A stretch of 64,000 nt of DNA from Arhodomonas sp051195215 (GCF_051195215.1 NZ_JBNAZM010000004.1:114689-178688), one strand, 5' to 3'. Counted from the stretch's first letter, positions 45,687-53,325 are shown. A program made the numbers and translations. Notes: generated from the sequence alone by a model not told the origin.

Positions 45687-45902
45687 GATCGTTACGCGCG
45701 GTTTGCGCATGGGCTGCGGGCTGTGCCGCGGGGTGGCGGGGACAGCCGAATCGACTTTACCATCACGCCCGAGGGCCGGCTGAGGGCGGCCGTTCGTGAG
45801 CCACTCGATACGGATACGCAGGCCCGTATCAACGCGGTCTGCCCGAGGCGTGAACGCGGAAGGCCCCGTTCCGGAAGAAGCTCCGCCGACGGCCGAAACT
45901 GA
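45687..45902 (+). pseudogene. Fragment of FrhB/FdhB-type F420 hydrogenase beta-like protein N-terminus
   Basis: Two reading frames together give a recognisable N-terminus: one carries GLRMGCGLCRGVAG, the next RIDFTITPEGRLRA followed by PLDTDTQARINAVCP, the CGLC ... TPEGRxRP ... VCP pattern of the coenzyme F420 hydrogenase/dehydrogenase beta subunit family. A frameshift lies near 45745, the later cysteine clusters and the rest of the protein (usually about 400 residues) are missing, and the second frame stops at 45902. Clearly a relic, unless the assembly has indels. Confidence 0.55.
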
Positions 45903-45927
45903 TGCGGCCGACCATCCGGAGACGATG

Positions 45928-46238
45928 ATGTCCGAGGTTGCGTTCGACCGGGGATTGGACGAAAGATGCGACGCCGCGCTACTGGCGCTTTTCGACTCGG
46001 ACAGCGAGCTCCAGCAGTTGCACTCCGGCGGCGGCGCGCCGACCTATCTGGATGACCAGTCGCTCGAGGCGATCGGTGAGTACCACGGGGTTGACGCCGA
46101 GCGATACTTCGCTGACGAGCTAAGCGCACTGGCGGCCCTGGAGGTGGACGGCGCGCTGACCGGCGCAACGTCGCCGCCGTATTCGATCGCTACCTCGCGT
46201 CCGGCAATGTCAGCGCCCGGTATTCGCGCAGTATCTGA
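45928..46238 (+). pseudogene. Frameshifted small gene of unknown family
   Basis: Frame one from ATG 45928 reads MSEVAFDRGLDERCDAALLA and continues acidic and helical to about 46155. A shift there opens a second frame, RRNVAAVFDRYLASGNVSAR, that ends at TGA 46236-46238, overlapping the ATG of the next (tehA-like) relic. The smooth composition across the shift suggests a former protein of about 100 residues. No family recognised. Confidence 0.35.
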
Positions 46239-46710
46239 TGACCGCCAGGCTGTGCTCCGTCGCCTTTCTCAGGGATGTCACCCGCGAGCTCTCGCCGGCG
46301 TACTTCGCGATGGTGATGGCCACCGGCATCATCTCCATCGCCGCGGACATGCTGGGGTGGCCGGCGCCGGCCCGCGTGCTGCTGTATCTCAACGGGCTGG
46401 TGTATATCGCTTTGTGGCTGCTGCACGGCCTGCGTCTGCTCTGGTTTCCGGGCCGCTTCTTCGGCGACATGCTCCACCATGGCCTGGGCCCGGGTATTTC
46501 ACCTGGGTGGCGAGTACCGGCGTGCTCGGCAGTCAGCTCGTGGTACTCGCGCAGGCGTATTACGCGGCCGTGGCGCTGTGGGTCGTCGCGGGCACGCTGT
46601 GGCTCGTACTGACCTACACCATCTTCACGCTGTTCGCGGTCAAGGAGCACAAGCCGACGCTCGAGGAGGGCATTAACGGCGGCTGGCTGCTCGCGGTGGT
46701 CGCCACTTGA
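46238..46710 (+). pseudogene. TehA/SLAC1-family transporter, frameshifted and truncated
   Basis: The first frame encodes TRELSPAYFAMVMATGIISI and the following helices of a C4-dicarboxylate/tellurite-resistance (TDT, SLAC1) transporter to about 46495 (LHHGLGPG). The homology then jumps frame to YFTWVASTGVLGSQLVVL and KPTLEEGINGGWLLAVVAT, where a stop ends it at 46710. Intact members have about 330-380 residues and ten helices, so more than half is missing. The truncation point lies 32 bp from the 3' end of the hemerythrin-like gene. Confidence 0.75.
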
Positions 46711-46742
46711 GCCGGCCGAACAGGCCAGTGGGTAATCGGCGT

Positions 46743-47339
46743 CTACCGCGGCGTCGCATCCGCGGTGTCGATGGCACACGCCGCGCACACCGGCGTGCCG
46801 GTCGTATCGCGCTGTCGCGTTGCCCGGGCCTGCCGGATGCGGTCTTGCAGATCGGCGAACGCTTCGACCGGTTGTTGCCGGCGCAGTGGCCGGTGGCGGC
46901 GTGCTGGCAGGCCACTACTCGCGGCACGATGGCCGCGCAGATAAGCGCGCTCGCGCCGCAAGTGTGTGCGCAACAACCGAATGTAGTGCCGCACGGGAGT
47001 TGCTAGCTCCGGGCGTGTGATGACCGCGCCGGCGATGATGTCCTCCACTACCGCCAGGCAGTGCGTGCCCAGTTGGGTCAGCGTGTCATGCTCGGTGGTG
47101 AGTACGACACGCGCGGGCCCGAAGCGGTAATCGGCTCGCGCCAGGTCATCCAGCAACTCTCCCTCCCAACCCTGTTCGCTGACAGTGGTGTAGCGGTTCA
47201 GGCAGTCGATGATGTCATGCATCAGGAGCATGTCGGGGGTTCGCCCCTGTTCGAAAGCAATGAGCTGGCGACGCAGCACGTCGAGCAGTTGGTCGAGATG
47301 ACTGAGGCCCGTGCGGAAGTCGTAGATGGCGGTCGACAT
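46743..47339 (-). CDS. Hemerythrin-like domain protein (divergent)
   Basis: 198 residues. The N-terminal four-helix part (about 1-135) resembles HHE/hemerythrin proteins of the YtfE-like or DUF438-like kind: HLDQLLDVLRRQL (His14), MHDIIDCLNRY, TTEHDTLTQLG (His84) and THLRRERAYL (His126, Glu130). The expected HHxxE-type ligand stretch in helix 2 is replaced by SEQGWEGELL, so iron binding may be altered. The C-terminal third is Arg-rich and not recognisable, ending with CAACAIDTAD. GGAGG precedes the start. A strong NsrR-like box upstream suggests induction by nitric oxide. Confidence 0.65.
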   Translation of the reverse strand: MSTAIYDFRTGLSHLDQLLDVLRRQLIAFEQGRTPDMLLMHDIIDCLNRYTTVSEQGWEGELLDDLARADYRFGPARVVLTTEHDTLTQLGTHCLAVVEDIIAGAVITRPELATPVRHYIRLLRTHLRRERAYLRGHRAASSGLPARRHRPLRRQQPVEAFADLQDRIRQARATRQRDTTGTPVCAACAIDTADATPR

Positions 47340-47372
47340 GATGTTCCTCCAGAGGCGTGGTTGCTTTTCCAT

Positions 47373-47395
47373 AAGAAGTATTTAAAATGCATCTT
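47373..47395. promoter_or_regulatory. NsrR-type operator upstream of the hemerythrin-like gene
   Basis: A 23-bp 11-1-11 imperfect palindrome with the right half AAATGCATCTT matching the NsrR consensus exactly and the left half AAGAAGTATTT with two mismatches. By eye, 19 of 21 defined positions agree. It starts 34 bp before the hemerythrin-like start codon. A further half-site AATGCATCTT lies at 47466-47475. Confidence 0.7.
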
Positions 47396-47554
47396 AAAGT
47401 CAAGCTGAGCCGATCGCCGGCTTGGCGAACCCTTGAGTTCGAGCTGCACAGTAGCCATTAACGGTAATGCATCTTATAACTATTTATATAAGCAGTATGA
47501 CACCTGATCGGCGAGTGCCGACACTGATGCATGCGTGCAGCGCGGGGGTGGCGT

Positions 47555-47831
47555 ATGGATATCGGGGAGGTGATCGCACAGAGCACCAAACTGGAGCAGG
47601 GCCGCATCGCGTTTCTCGCGAGCACACGTGGCGCCGCCGCGGCGCGGGCATTCGCGCGACGCACCTGCGCCGGGTACCGCCGTGCGGTGATAAAGGCGCT
47701 CGGCGCCTGCCAGCGAGAAGCTCTTCCGGGTGCGCCTCATCGGCTCATACTGCTATCTGAAGCGCTACCTGGCGTCACTGCCGCCGGCGTCGATCGAATC
47801 GTCTGCCAATGATCGCGTTCGAGCGAGGTAA
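47555..47831 (+). pseudogene. Small gene with an apparent frameshift, unknown family
   Basis: Frame one from ATG 47555 reads MDIGEVIAQSTKLEQGRIAF and continues to FARRTCAGYRRAVIKA. Around 47705 the sensible reading moves to another frame, EKLFRVRLIGSYCYLKRYLA, ending at TAA 47829-47831 five bases before rubredoxin. Without the shift, frame one would stop at 47812 (85 residues). The joined product of about 92 residues looks like a small helical cytoplasmic protein. Sequencing error is possible. Confidence 0.4.
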
Positions 47832-47836
47832 GCGGG

Positions 47837-48064
47837 ATGGAGACGAATACACCCCAGCAAGATATCCCCGCCGGGGTAGACAACGTAGTGCATGAGCCGT
47901 ACGCGCAGTATATGTGCACGGTCTGCGGCTGGATCTACGACGAGGCCGAAGGGCTGCCGGAGGCGGGAATTCCGCCCGGCACCCGCTGGCAGGACGTGCC
48001 CGAGGCATTCCTCTGCCCCGAGTGCGGGGAGACCAGGGACGCCTTCGAGAAGCTCGAGGGCTGA
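47837..48064 (+). CDS. Rubredoxin
   Basis: 75-residue electron carrier with one Fe(Cys)4 site: MCTVCGWIYDEAEG (Cys27, Cys30) and LCPECGETRDAF (Cys60, Cys63). The N-terminal 20 residues are an extra tail compared with minimal rubredoxins. It could donate electrons to an oxygen- or NO-reducing flavoprotein or to rubrerythrin/superoxide reductase, but none is in the window. 26 bp before the osmC-like gene, so likely cotranscribed. Confidence 0.93.
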   Translation: METNTPQQDIPAGVDNVVHEPYAQYMCTVCGWIYDEAEGLPEAGIPPGTRWQDVPEAFLCPECGETRDAFEKLEG

Positions 48065-48090
48065 TTCGACAGCCGACACAAGGAGGCAAC

Positions 48091-48516
48091 ATGAAACGTA
48101 ATGCAGCAGCAGTCTGGCAGGGCGGTCTCAAGGACGGTAGCGGCACGATCTCCAGCGAAAGCGGTGTGATCGCCAATGCTCAGTACTCGTTCGGCACTCG
48201 TTTCGAGCAGGGCACCGGCACCAATCCCGAGGAGCTGCTCGCGGCCGCGCACGCCGGCTGCTACTCGATGGCATTGTCGCTGGTGCTCGGCGAATCGCAA
48301 ATCACGCCCGAGCGCATCGATACCACGGCGACGGTGACCATCGAGCCGAGCGACGACGGCTTCACCATCACGGCGGTTCACCTGGACGTTCACGCCCGTG
48401 TGCCCGGTGTCGACCGCGAGGTCTTCGAGACGGCGGCGAATAACGCCAAGGCGGGCTGTCCGGTGTCGAAGCTGTTCAACGCCGAAATCACGCTGGACGC
48501 CCATCTGGAAGCGTGA
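48091..48516 (+). CDS. osmC: OsmC family peroxiredoxin
   Basis: 141 residues of the OsmC subtype, a thiol-dependent hydroperoxide reductase. The two redox cysteines are in LLAAAHAGCYSMALSLVLG and AKAGCPVSKLFNAEITL; the N-terminus MKRNAAAVWQGGLKDGSGT is typical. Shine-Dalgarno AAGGAGG. Its pairing with rubredoxin inside an NO-related region suggests a general reactive-species defence. Confidence 0.93.
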   Translation: MKRNAAAVWQGGLKDGSGTISSESGVIANAQYSFGTRFEQGTGTNPEELLAAAHAGCYSMALSLVLGESQITPERIDTTATVTIEPSDDGFTITAVHLDVHARVPGVDREVFETAANNAKAGCPVSKLFNAEITLDAHLEA

Positions 48517-48670
48517 TTGCGGGGGGCGAGTCGGTGCCCGCGGCATCGACCGCCGGTTCCGGCATATCGAGTACTACGTTGGCGAGCGGGTCAGCGCAAG
48601 CTGTTGTGAGCGCGGGCCCGGGGCAATCATCATCCGTTTCCAGCGGGTTGACTGAATCGGGGGGCAGGGC

Positions 48671-49342
48671 ATGCATTTTCCGGATTTCTTCGATGAAGCG
48701 CCGACGGTGCGGGTACGCGATCCACTGGCGCAACTTCTGGGCGCAAGCGTTGACGGCGTCATGGAGTATCGCTACGCGGATGCCGTGCGTCTGACCGGAC
48801 ATTCCTGCCCCACGGTGGCCGGAGCGTTTCTCACCGGCCGTGCTGCACTGACCGCACTCTATCCGGACACCCTGCCCGAGCGTGGCGGCGTGGCCGTGCA
48901 AATGCCGGCGCCGGAGAACGATGGCACGACCGGTGTGATTGCCCAGGTTCTCACATTGCTGACCGGTGCGGCCGCGGACGGCGGCTTCAAGGGCCTCGGC
49001 GGCAGGTTCGCGCGCAACGGTCTGCTCGATTTCGCCGAGGACCCAAAGATCGGTGAAGGCGTGGTGCGTTTCGAACGACTGGACACCGGAACGGCCGTTG
49101 CCGTGGGCTTCAACGCACACACCGTGCCCATGGACGTCGCGCAGCAGCAGCGCCTCATGGCCGTCATTCAGGGGGATGCGGATACCGAGGAGCTCGTCGT
49201 CTTCGCCGGGGCGTGGCAGGACCGCGTGTGCCGTCTTCTGCTGGAACATGCCGATGATCCGGAGACTGTTCGTGTCACCGAGCTCGCCGCGGGCGGCGGC
49301 ACAGCGGTGGTGTCGGCAGGTGGCGGACAGCCTCAGCCGTGA
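48671..49342 (+). CDS. FmdE-like protein (formylmethanofuran dehydrogenase subunit E family)
   Basis: 223 residues. The FmdE-domain features are GHSCPTVAGAFLTGRAAL (about 43-60), LPERGGVAVQMP and the GFKGLGGRFARNGLL segment. In non-methanogens such proteins have no proven role; they are seen beside redox and molybdenum genes. The C-terminal zinc ribbon of full-length FmdE is absent. It overlaps the convergent CopD-like gene by 10 bp. A methanofuran function is not implied. Confidence 0.75.
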   Translation: MHFPDFFDEAPTVRVRDPLAQLLGASVDGVMEYRYADAVRLTGHSCPTVAGAFLTGRAALTALYPDTLPERGGVAVQMPAPENDGTTGVIAQVLTLLTGAAADGGFKGLGGRFARNGLLDFAEDPKIGEGVVRFERLDTGTAVAVGFNAHTVPMDVAQQQRLMAVIQGDADTEELVVFAGAWQDRVCRLLLEHADDPETVRVTELAAGGGTAVVSAGGGQPQP

Positions 49343-49794
49343 TTGCCCGCCACCGCGCCCGCAACGATAACGAGCGCCACGATCAGCAACACGGCGTGCA
49401 GGTAGTGCATGCGTGCGAGCCGGCTGGCCACGTCGTGGTCCAGCGGGCCGGACATAATGCGGCGGAGCACGCCGATTGGCCCGAGCACGAATAGCATGAG
49501 AAAGAACAACGCCCACAGCGCGATCATCGCCGGCAGCCACCACAAGCCTGGCTCGTCGAGCACGCGGTAGAGCTGCAGGCGATAAAGCAGCCAGCCGCCA
49601 GAGGCGCCGACGATCAGCACCGCCGTTCGCACCTGCGGCGCGAACCGACGCTCGATGGCGTGAAAGCTCTCCAGCGCGTTGGCCGGATCCCGGCGCAGCT
49701 GCGGTAGCACGACCGTAGTGATCAGCGCCAGACCCCCGATCCACCAGACAACGCCCAGTACATGGAGCACGGTAGCTACGGCGATATCGTTCAC
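49333..49794 (-). CDS. CopD-like / DUF4149-type four-helix membrane protein
   Basis: About 153 residues with four membrane helices and paired His residues: VLHVLGVVWWIGGLALITTVVLPQ, AVLIVGASGGWLLYRLQLYRV, LPAMIALWALFFLMLFVLGPI and MHYLHAVLLIVALVIVAGAV. The VLHxxGVVxWxGG motif occurs in CopD-related and small heme-binding membrane proteins. Start is either GTG at 49794 (VNDIAVATVLHVLG, preferred from alignment memory) or ATG at 49833. Possibly a heme b protein or copper-related; uncertain. Confidence 0.65.
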   Translation of the reverse strand: MNDIAVATVLHVLGVVWWIGGLALITTVVLPQLRRDPANALESFHAIERRFAPQVRTAVLIVGASGGWLLYRLQLYRVLDEPGLWWLPAMIALWALFFLMLFVLGPIGVLRRIMSGPLDHDVASRLARMHYLHAVLLIVALVIVAGAVAGNHG

Positions 49795-49971
49795 GGACGA
49801 TGCTCTCTGTTCGAATTTGCGATTAAGAAGCATGTTATAGGTTTCTCAAGCGCAAAGCCTACATCGGGTGGCGCTCGCGAAAAGCGGTTCCGAGCAACCG
49901 CTGGGCGAGGCGCGCGCCGGCGCGTTTTCCAATGACTGTCGGAGACAGGCTTGCAAACACGAATCATTTAT

Positions 49972-49994
49972 AAGTATTATTTAAAATAAATGTT
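49972..49994. promoter_or_regulatory. Weaker NsrR-like palindrome
   Basis: AAGTATTATTT-A-AAATAAATGTT is an 11-1-11 AT-rich palindrome in GC-rich DNA, agreeing with about 15 of 21 NsrR positions by eye. It lies 20 bp before the ATG at 50014 and 177 bp from the CopD-like start. Confidence 0.4.
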
Positions 49995-50013
49995 AATCCG
50001 GTAGGGGGACAGC

Positions 50014-50293
50014 ATGCCCACCGACGGTTACATCCTGGCGATCCCACTGTCCGAGCTCCGCGATGCCGCTGTCGAGGTGGCCCCGGCGTGCCACTGCCAG
50101 CAGGATACGGACTGTCAGCAGTGCGCTGCGGCGTTCGTGCGTTCGTTCGCGTGTCTGCCCCTGCCTGCTCGGCGCACCGTGCGTTATCGATGCCGTTGCC
50201 TCGGATTTCTGCGACTGGATGTATACACAGGCCGAGTCGGAGGCCCCCGCGGGCGCGGGGTGTGGGCATGCGGCCACACAGGAGGTCGTATGA
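50014..50293 (+). pseudogene. Possible decayed small gene upstream of azurin
   Basis: ATG 50014 follows AGGGGGA and the AT-rich palindrome, reading MPTDGYILAIPLSELRDAAV and a Cys-rich stretch. A second frame (APCVIDAVASDFCDWMYTQ) takes over by about 50180 and ends at TGA 50291-50293, overlapping an ATG at 50290 preceded by GGAGG. That stop/start overlap suggests a real former operon with a frameshift in the first gene. No family recognised. Confidence 0.35.
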
Positions 50294-50560
50294 GCGATAA
50301 CGCGCGAACCGGGGTCGTGGGCCCGACGACGTCCGGCGTGGCCGGTGTGTCAGGCCGGCGGGCTGGATAGCCGCACGGAATCCGCGGCGATGCGGGTCAC
50401 GGAAGTGCGCTGGCTCTCCGAGCGGCTACTGCATCTTGCAGGTCTGAGGGCCGTTCGGCCGCCTCGTGCTGCCGGCAACGGATCCGGCGCATTTCCTGCT
50501 TTGCGGCACCCCCGAGATGATCGACGTGTGCCCGGAACAGCTCATCCCGATTGTCATCCC
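50290..50560 (+). pseudogene. Possible relic of a ferredoxin/flavodoxin reductase-like gene
   Basis: Starts at ATG 50290 (MSDNARTGVV, stop at 50370); other frames give MRVTEVRWLSERLLHLAG (from 50391) and then LVLPATDPAHFLLCGTPEMID (from about 50464), the last resembling the C-terminal NAD(P)-binding CGxxxM motif of FNR-type reductases. The pieces are in different frames with large deletions. Interpretation is tentative. Confidence 0.3.
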
Positions 50561-50583
50561 ACCACTACCTCAGGAGAATCACC

Positions 50584-51036
50584 ATGGTCTACCGTCGACT
50601 CATTATCGCTCTGGGCTTGCTGCTGACTACCCCGGCGGTGTTCGCCGCGGACTGCGAGATCACCGTCGAAGCCAATGACGCCATGCAGTACGACACCGAC
50701 CGCATCGAGGTGAGCGCCTCGTGCGAGACGTTCACCGTGACGCTCGAGCACGTCGGCAACTTGGGCGTTCGGGCGATGGGGCACAACTGGGTGCTCACGG
50801 AAACCGCCGACAAGCAGGCGGTGGTGACCGCCGGCACCGAGGCCGGTCTCGAACAGGACTATATCAAGCCAGATGACGAGCGCGTCATCGCCGCGACCGA
50901 CCTCATAGGCGGCGGCGAGCAGACGTCCGTCACCTTTGACGTCTCCGCGCTGGAAGCCGGGGGCGACTACACGTATTTTTGCTCTTTCCCCGGCCACGCG
51001 GCGGCGATGACCGGTACACTCGCCATCGTGGAGTGA
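50584..51036 (+). CDS. azu: Azurin
   Basis: Periplasmic blue copper protein that donates electrons in denitrification and related respiration. 150 residues with a Sec signal peptide (MVYRRLIIALGLLLTTPAVFA, cleavage near Ala21). Mature protein keeps the disulfide pair Cys24/Cys47 and all copper ligands: His67 in MGHNWVL, and Cys133, His138, Met142 in YFCSFPGHAAAM. The loop AAAM replaces the common SALM/AMM without loss of ligands. ATG preceded by CAGGAGAA. No nitrite reductase gene is in the window, though one would be expected in the genome. Confidence 0.95.
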   Translation: MVYRRLIIALGLLLTTPAVFAADCEITVEANDAMQYDTDRIEVSASCETFTVTLEHVGNLGVRAMGHNWVLTETADKQAVVTAGTEAGLEQDYIKPDDERVIAATDLIGGGEQTSVTFDVSALEAGGDYTYFCSFPGHAAAMTGTLAIVE

Positions 51037-51048
51037 GGCACGCGTGTC

Positions 51049-51222
51049 GTGCCAGACGCTGCCGCAGGCGCTGTCTTCGGTGGTGTCGAGGGCCTTGCCA
51101 CGCAACCGTCGATGATCAGCGACGCGGGGCTGTCGGCGCAGGATCGGCGGGTTCGGGACATCGCTGACAGTATGATCCGTCTGTCCGTGGGCATCGACTA
51201 CACGGGCCTGCGCAATCGCACC
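51049..51222 (+). pseudogene. C-terminal remnant of a Cys/Met metabolism PLP enzyme
   Basis: GGVEGLATQPSMISDAGLSA followed by QDRRVRDIADSMIRLSVGID is the characteristic C-terminal part of the cystathionine gamma-synthase/O-acetylhomoserine sulfhydrylase family (usually GGVESLxTxPxxMSHA...IRLSVGIE). Only about 55 residues remain out of about 400; the PLP-lysine domain is absent and the end has lost the usual EDxxDLIxDL. Starts 12 bp after azurin without a proper promoter. Confidence 0.7.
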
Positions 51223-51247
51223 AATGCGTGCAACATTGCTTCAGCCG

Positions 51248-53233
51248 CTAGCGGTTGGCAGCCCAGCTCATCCGGGCGAGCTCTTCAACTGTCTGAACCT
51301 CGGCGGCGGGCACGGCATCGGCGTCGCCGTGTTCCAGCGGGTCGTAGTGAAAGAGATAAAGCCGGGAGACGAACTCCGCGAACGGCAATGACGACTCGCC
51401 GGCTACCTCGCCGCAGCCATGGGTGGAAACGGTGATGCCGTTGCCCAGGTCCTGACCGCTGTCGTTGTTGGGGTTGAAGAAGTAAACGCGCATCGCGTTG
51501 TCCTGATCCAGCGCGACGCGAAGGATGGAGATCGCGTGCCAGCCGACGAAGCGCGCGGCGCTGTCGGTGACCGCCAGGCCGGCCGGCTGTGGGTGGATCA
51601 TGGGCTGGCCGCCATTGTATAAGGGGTGGTACGTCGCATAGAAGTGGCGCACGAATCCCTGGTAATCCGACAGCTTACCCGTGTCGATACTCACGGCGAG
51701 GCTCAGGCCGTGGCCGACCCACCAGCCGTGGAACTCCGGGTTTATCCAGCGATGGGGATCGTCGTTCCGGCCCTGGCACAGCCGGCCCATCTCGATATAG
51801 ACGCGGTCGAGATGCGGTACCAGCACGGCGGAGACGGCATCCACGTCCCGCGGAGGCAGTAGGGCGAGCCCGGCGCCGAGAGCGCGCGAAGAGATCATCT
51901 GACCCTCGAAGGCCATCACGATCTCGTTGTCACGCGCTGCCCAGGCCACCATCTGCAACAGGTAGTCCGGATCGTTGTGGGCCCACATGGAGATCGCGCG
52001 GGCGGACTGGCAGGTAGGATTGTTCCCCTGACCGACGCCGAAAGGCAGGCCGAGCACGTTGAGCACATCGGCGAGCAAGTGAACCCGGGGCGGGCGGGCG
52101 TCGCCACACGCCCGCGCGATGGCCTGCGCGGCCTCGTCGGCGAGGGGCAGTCCTAGCTGTCGCCACAGCGCCGGCGCCACCGGCTGGGCGTAAAGGATTC
52201 CGCGCTCCAGCAGCATGGCGAGACCGTAGACGGCCTGGGCCGTCTCGGGGTAGATCGCTTCATCGATGAGCCGGCCCACCAGCTCGGGATAACATAGCAG
52301 GGCCTCGCGGCCGGTGCTGCTGAGGCCCAGGGCGGCGGGTACCAGGTCATCACCACGCTGGCGCGTGTCCCGCAGAAACACCGCGTGATAGGCGGAGACC
52401 AGGCCGGTGTCGTGCATCGCCCGGGCGAATCCGCTCGCTTCCTGCTGCCGGGCGGTGGCGTCGAGTCCGTCGAGGCGCTGGCGATACGCCTCCAGCCCCG
52501 GATCGTCCATGCTCGCCTGGGTGGGGCCGAAGAGCGCGCTGACCAGCCGGTCGGCGCCGCGCCCGCCGCCGTTGAGCGACAGCGTCGGGTCGTTCACGCA
52601 GACGGCGATCTGCGTGATCATGGATTTCACCACGTCCACGCGGACGGGGCGCTGCGTGAGGATGCGCCAGACTTCTTCGATGAGCCGGTCGAGAATGTTG
52701 TCGTAGCCGATATGCGCGACCAGAAACGCCAGCAACCCGCGTACGATCTCGCCCAGCCCCTGCGGTCGGGCACGCTGGGCCTCGCCGCCGGAGGCGTAAA
52801 GCAGATCGAGGTTCAGGGCGAGCACCTGTGCGAGGTAGTGCTGTGCGCCCTCGCTGGAAATGCTCGGATGGCGGTGATCATCGAGTGCGACGGCCAGCAG
52901 CCGGATGTCGCTGAGGCACTCCATGAGCACGGTATCGCCCGTGCCGGTGCGCAGGGTCTCGACCGTGAGACCGGGCTGGAGCACTTCCGGCGTTGCCCAG
53001 TCGCTGCCGGCGAACAAACCGGCTTCTTCGATGACGCCGATGCGCTGATAAATGGGGTCGATCCCGTCGGGAAGCAGCATGAGCCGGCGTGCTACGTCCA
53101 GAAGGGGCGCCGTATGCGAGCCTTTCGCGAAAGAACGTGCATTCGCCAGGCGCTCGATGCGGGCATCGAGCTGGTCACACAAGCGTTTGCGCTTCTCGCC
53201 GTCACCCCCCGCGTTTTGCGGTGTCGACGTCAT
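51248..53233 (-). CDS. Uncharacterised 661-residue protein with a possible papain-like C-terminal half
   Basis: I do not recognise the family. Residues 1-395 are mostly helical (repeated short helices, ARRLMLLPDGIDPIYQRIG, LERGILYAQPVAPALWRQL), and no signal peptide or membrane helix is visible, so it is probably cytoplasmic. Residues about 400-635 contain GVGQGNNPTCQSARAISMWA (Cys408 at a helix start), GWWVGHGLSLAVSID, RFVGWHAISILRVALD (His566) and VYFFNPNNDSGQDLG (Asn587). The order Cys, His, Asn with an intervening beta-strand pattern is what papain-like peptidases and transglutaminase-type enzymes show; this is inference. It follows an ATP-grasp gene by 121 bp on the same strand, with a hairpin between them. 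Confidence 0.75.
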   Translation of the reverse strand: MTSTPQNAGGDGEKRKRLCDQLDARIERLANARSFAKGSHTAPLLDVARRLMLLPDGIDPIYQRIGVIEEAGLFAGSDWATPEVLQPGLTVETLRTGTGDTVLMECLSDIRLLAVALDDHRHPSISSEGAQHYLAQVLALNLDLLYASGGEAQRARPQGLGEIVRGLLAFLVAHIGYDNILDRLIEEVWRILTQRPVRVDVVKSMITQIAVCVNDPTLSLNGGGRGADRLVSALFGPTQASMDDPGLEAYRQRLDGLDATARQQEASGFARAMHDTGLVSAYHAVFLRDTRQRGDDLVPAALGLSSTGREALLCYPELVGRLIDEAIYPETAQAVYGLAMLLERGILYAQPVAPALWRQLGLPLADEAAQAIARACGDARPPRVHLLADVLNVLGLPFGVGQGNNPTCQSARAISMWAHNDPDYLLQMVAWAARDNEIVMAFEGQMISSRALGAGLALLPPRDVDAVSAVLVPHLDRVYIEMGRLCQGRNDDPHRWINPEFHGWWVGHGLSLAVSIDTGKLSDYQGFVRHFYATYHPLYNGGQPMIHPQPAGLAVTDSAARFVGWHAISILRVALDQDNAMRVYFFNPNNDSGQDLGNGITVSTHGCGEVAGESSLPFAEFVSRLYLFHYDPLEHGDADAVPAAEVQTVEELARMSWAANR

Positions 53234-53291
53234 CGCAGCCAGTCCTCTGCCACACGAGTGAATTCGTAACGCCTTATTAGCACAGCCGACG

Positions 53292-53320
53292 CCGCCGCCA
53301 CCAGCTCCGGGTGGCGGCGG
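53292..53320 (-). terminator. Hairpin between the ATP-grasp gene and its downstream partner
   Basis: A perfect 11-bp GC stem (53292-53302 with 53310-53320) and a 7-nt loop. No T-run on either strand. It may give partial termination or fix the 3' end of the ATP-grasp message. Confidence 0.45.
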
Positions 53321-53325
53321 TCACG

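Noticed and set aside
45796..46710. Single 304-residue protein reading through 45796-46710
   Set aside because: It is an artefact of joined frames: the middle is antisense-like Arg/His-rich noise where the TehA-like homology is in another frame.
49993..50277. 94-codon minus-strand ORF opposite the azurin-side relics
   Set aside because: Composition lacks structure and there is no start signal; the plus strand has the stop/start overlap and Shine-Dalgarno sites.
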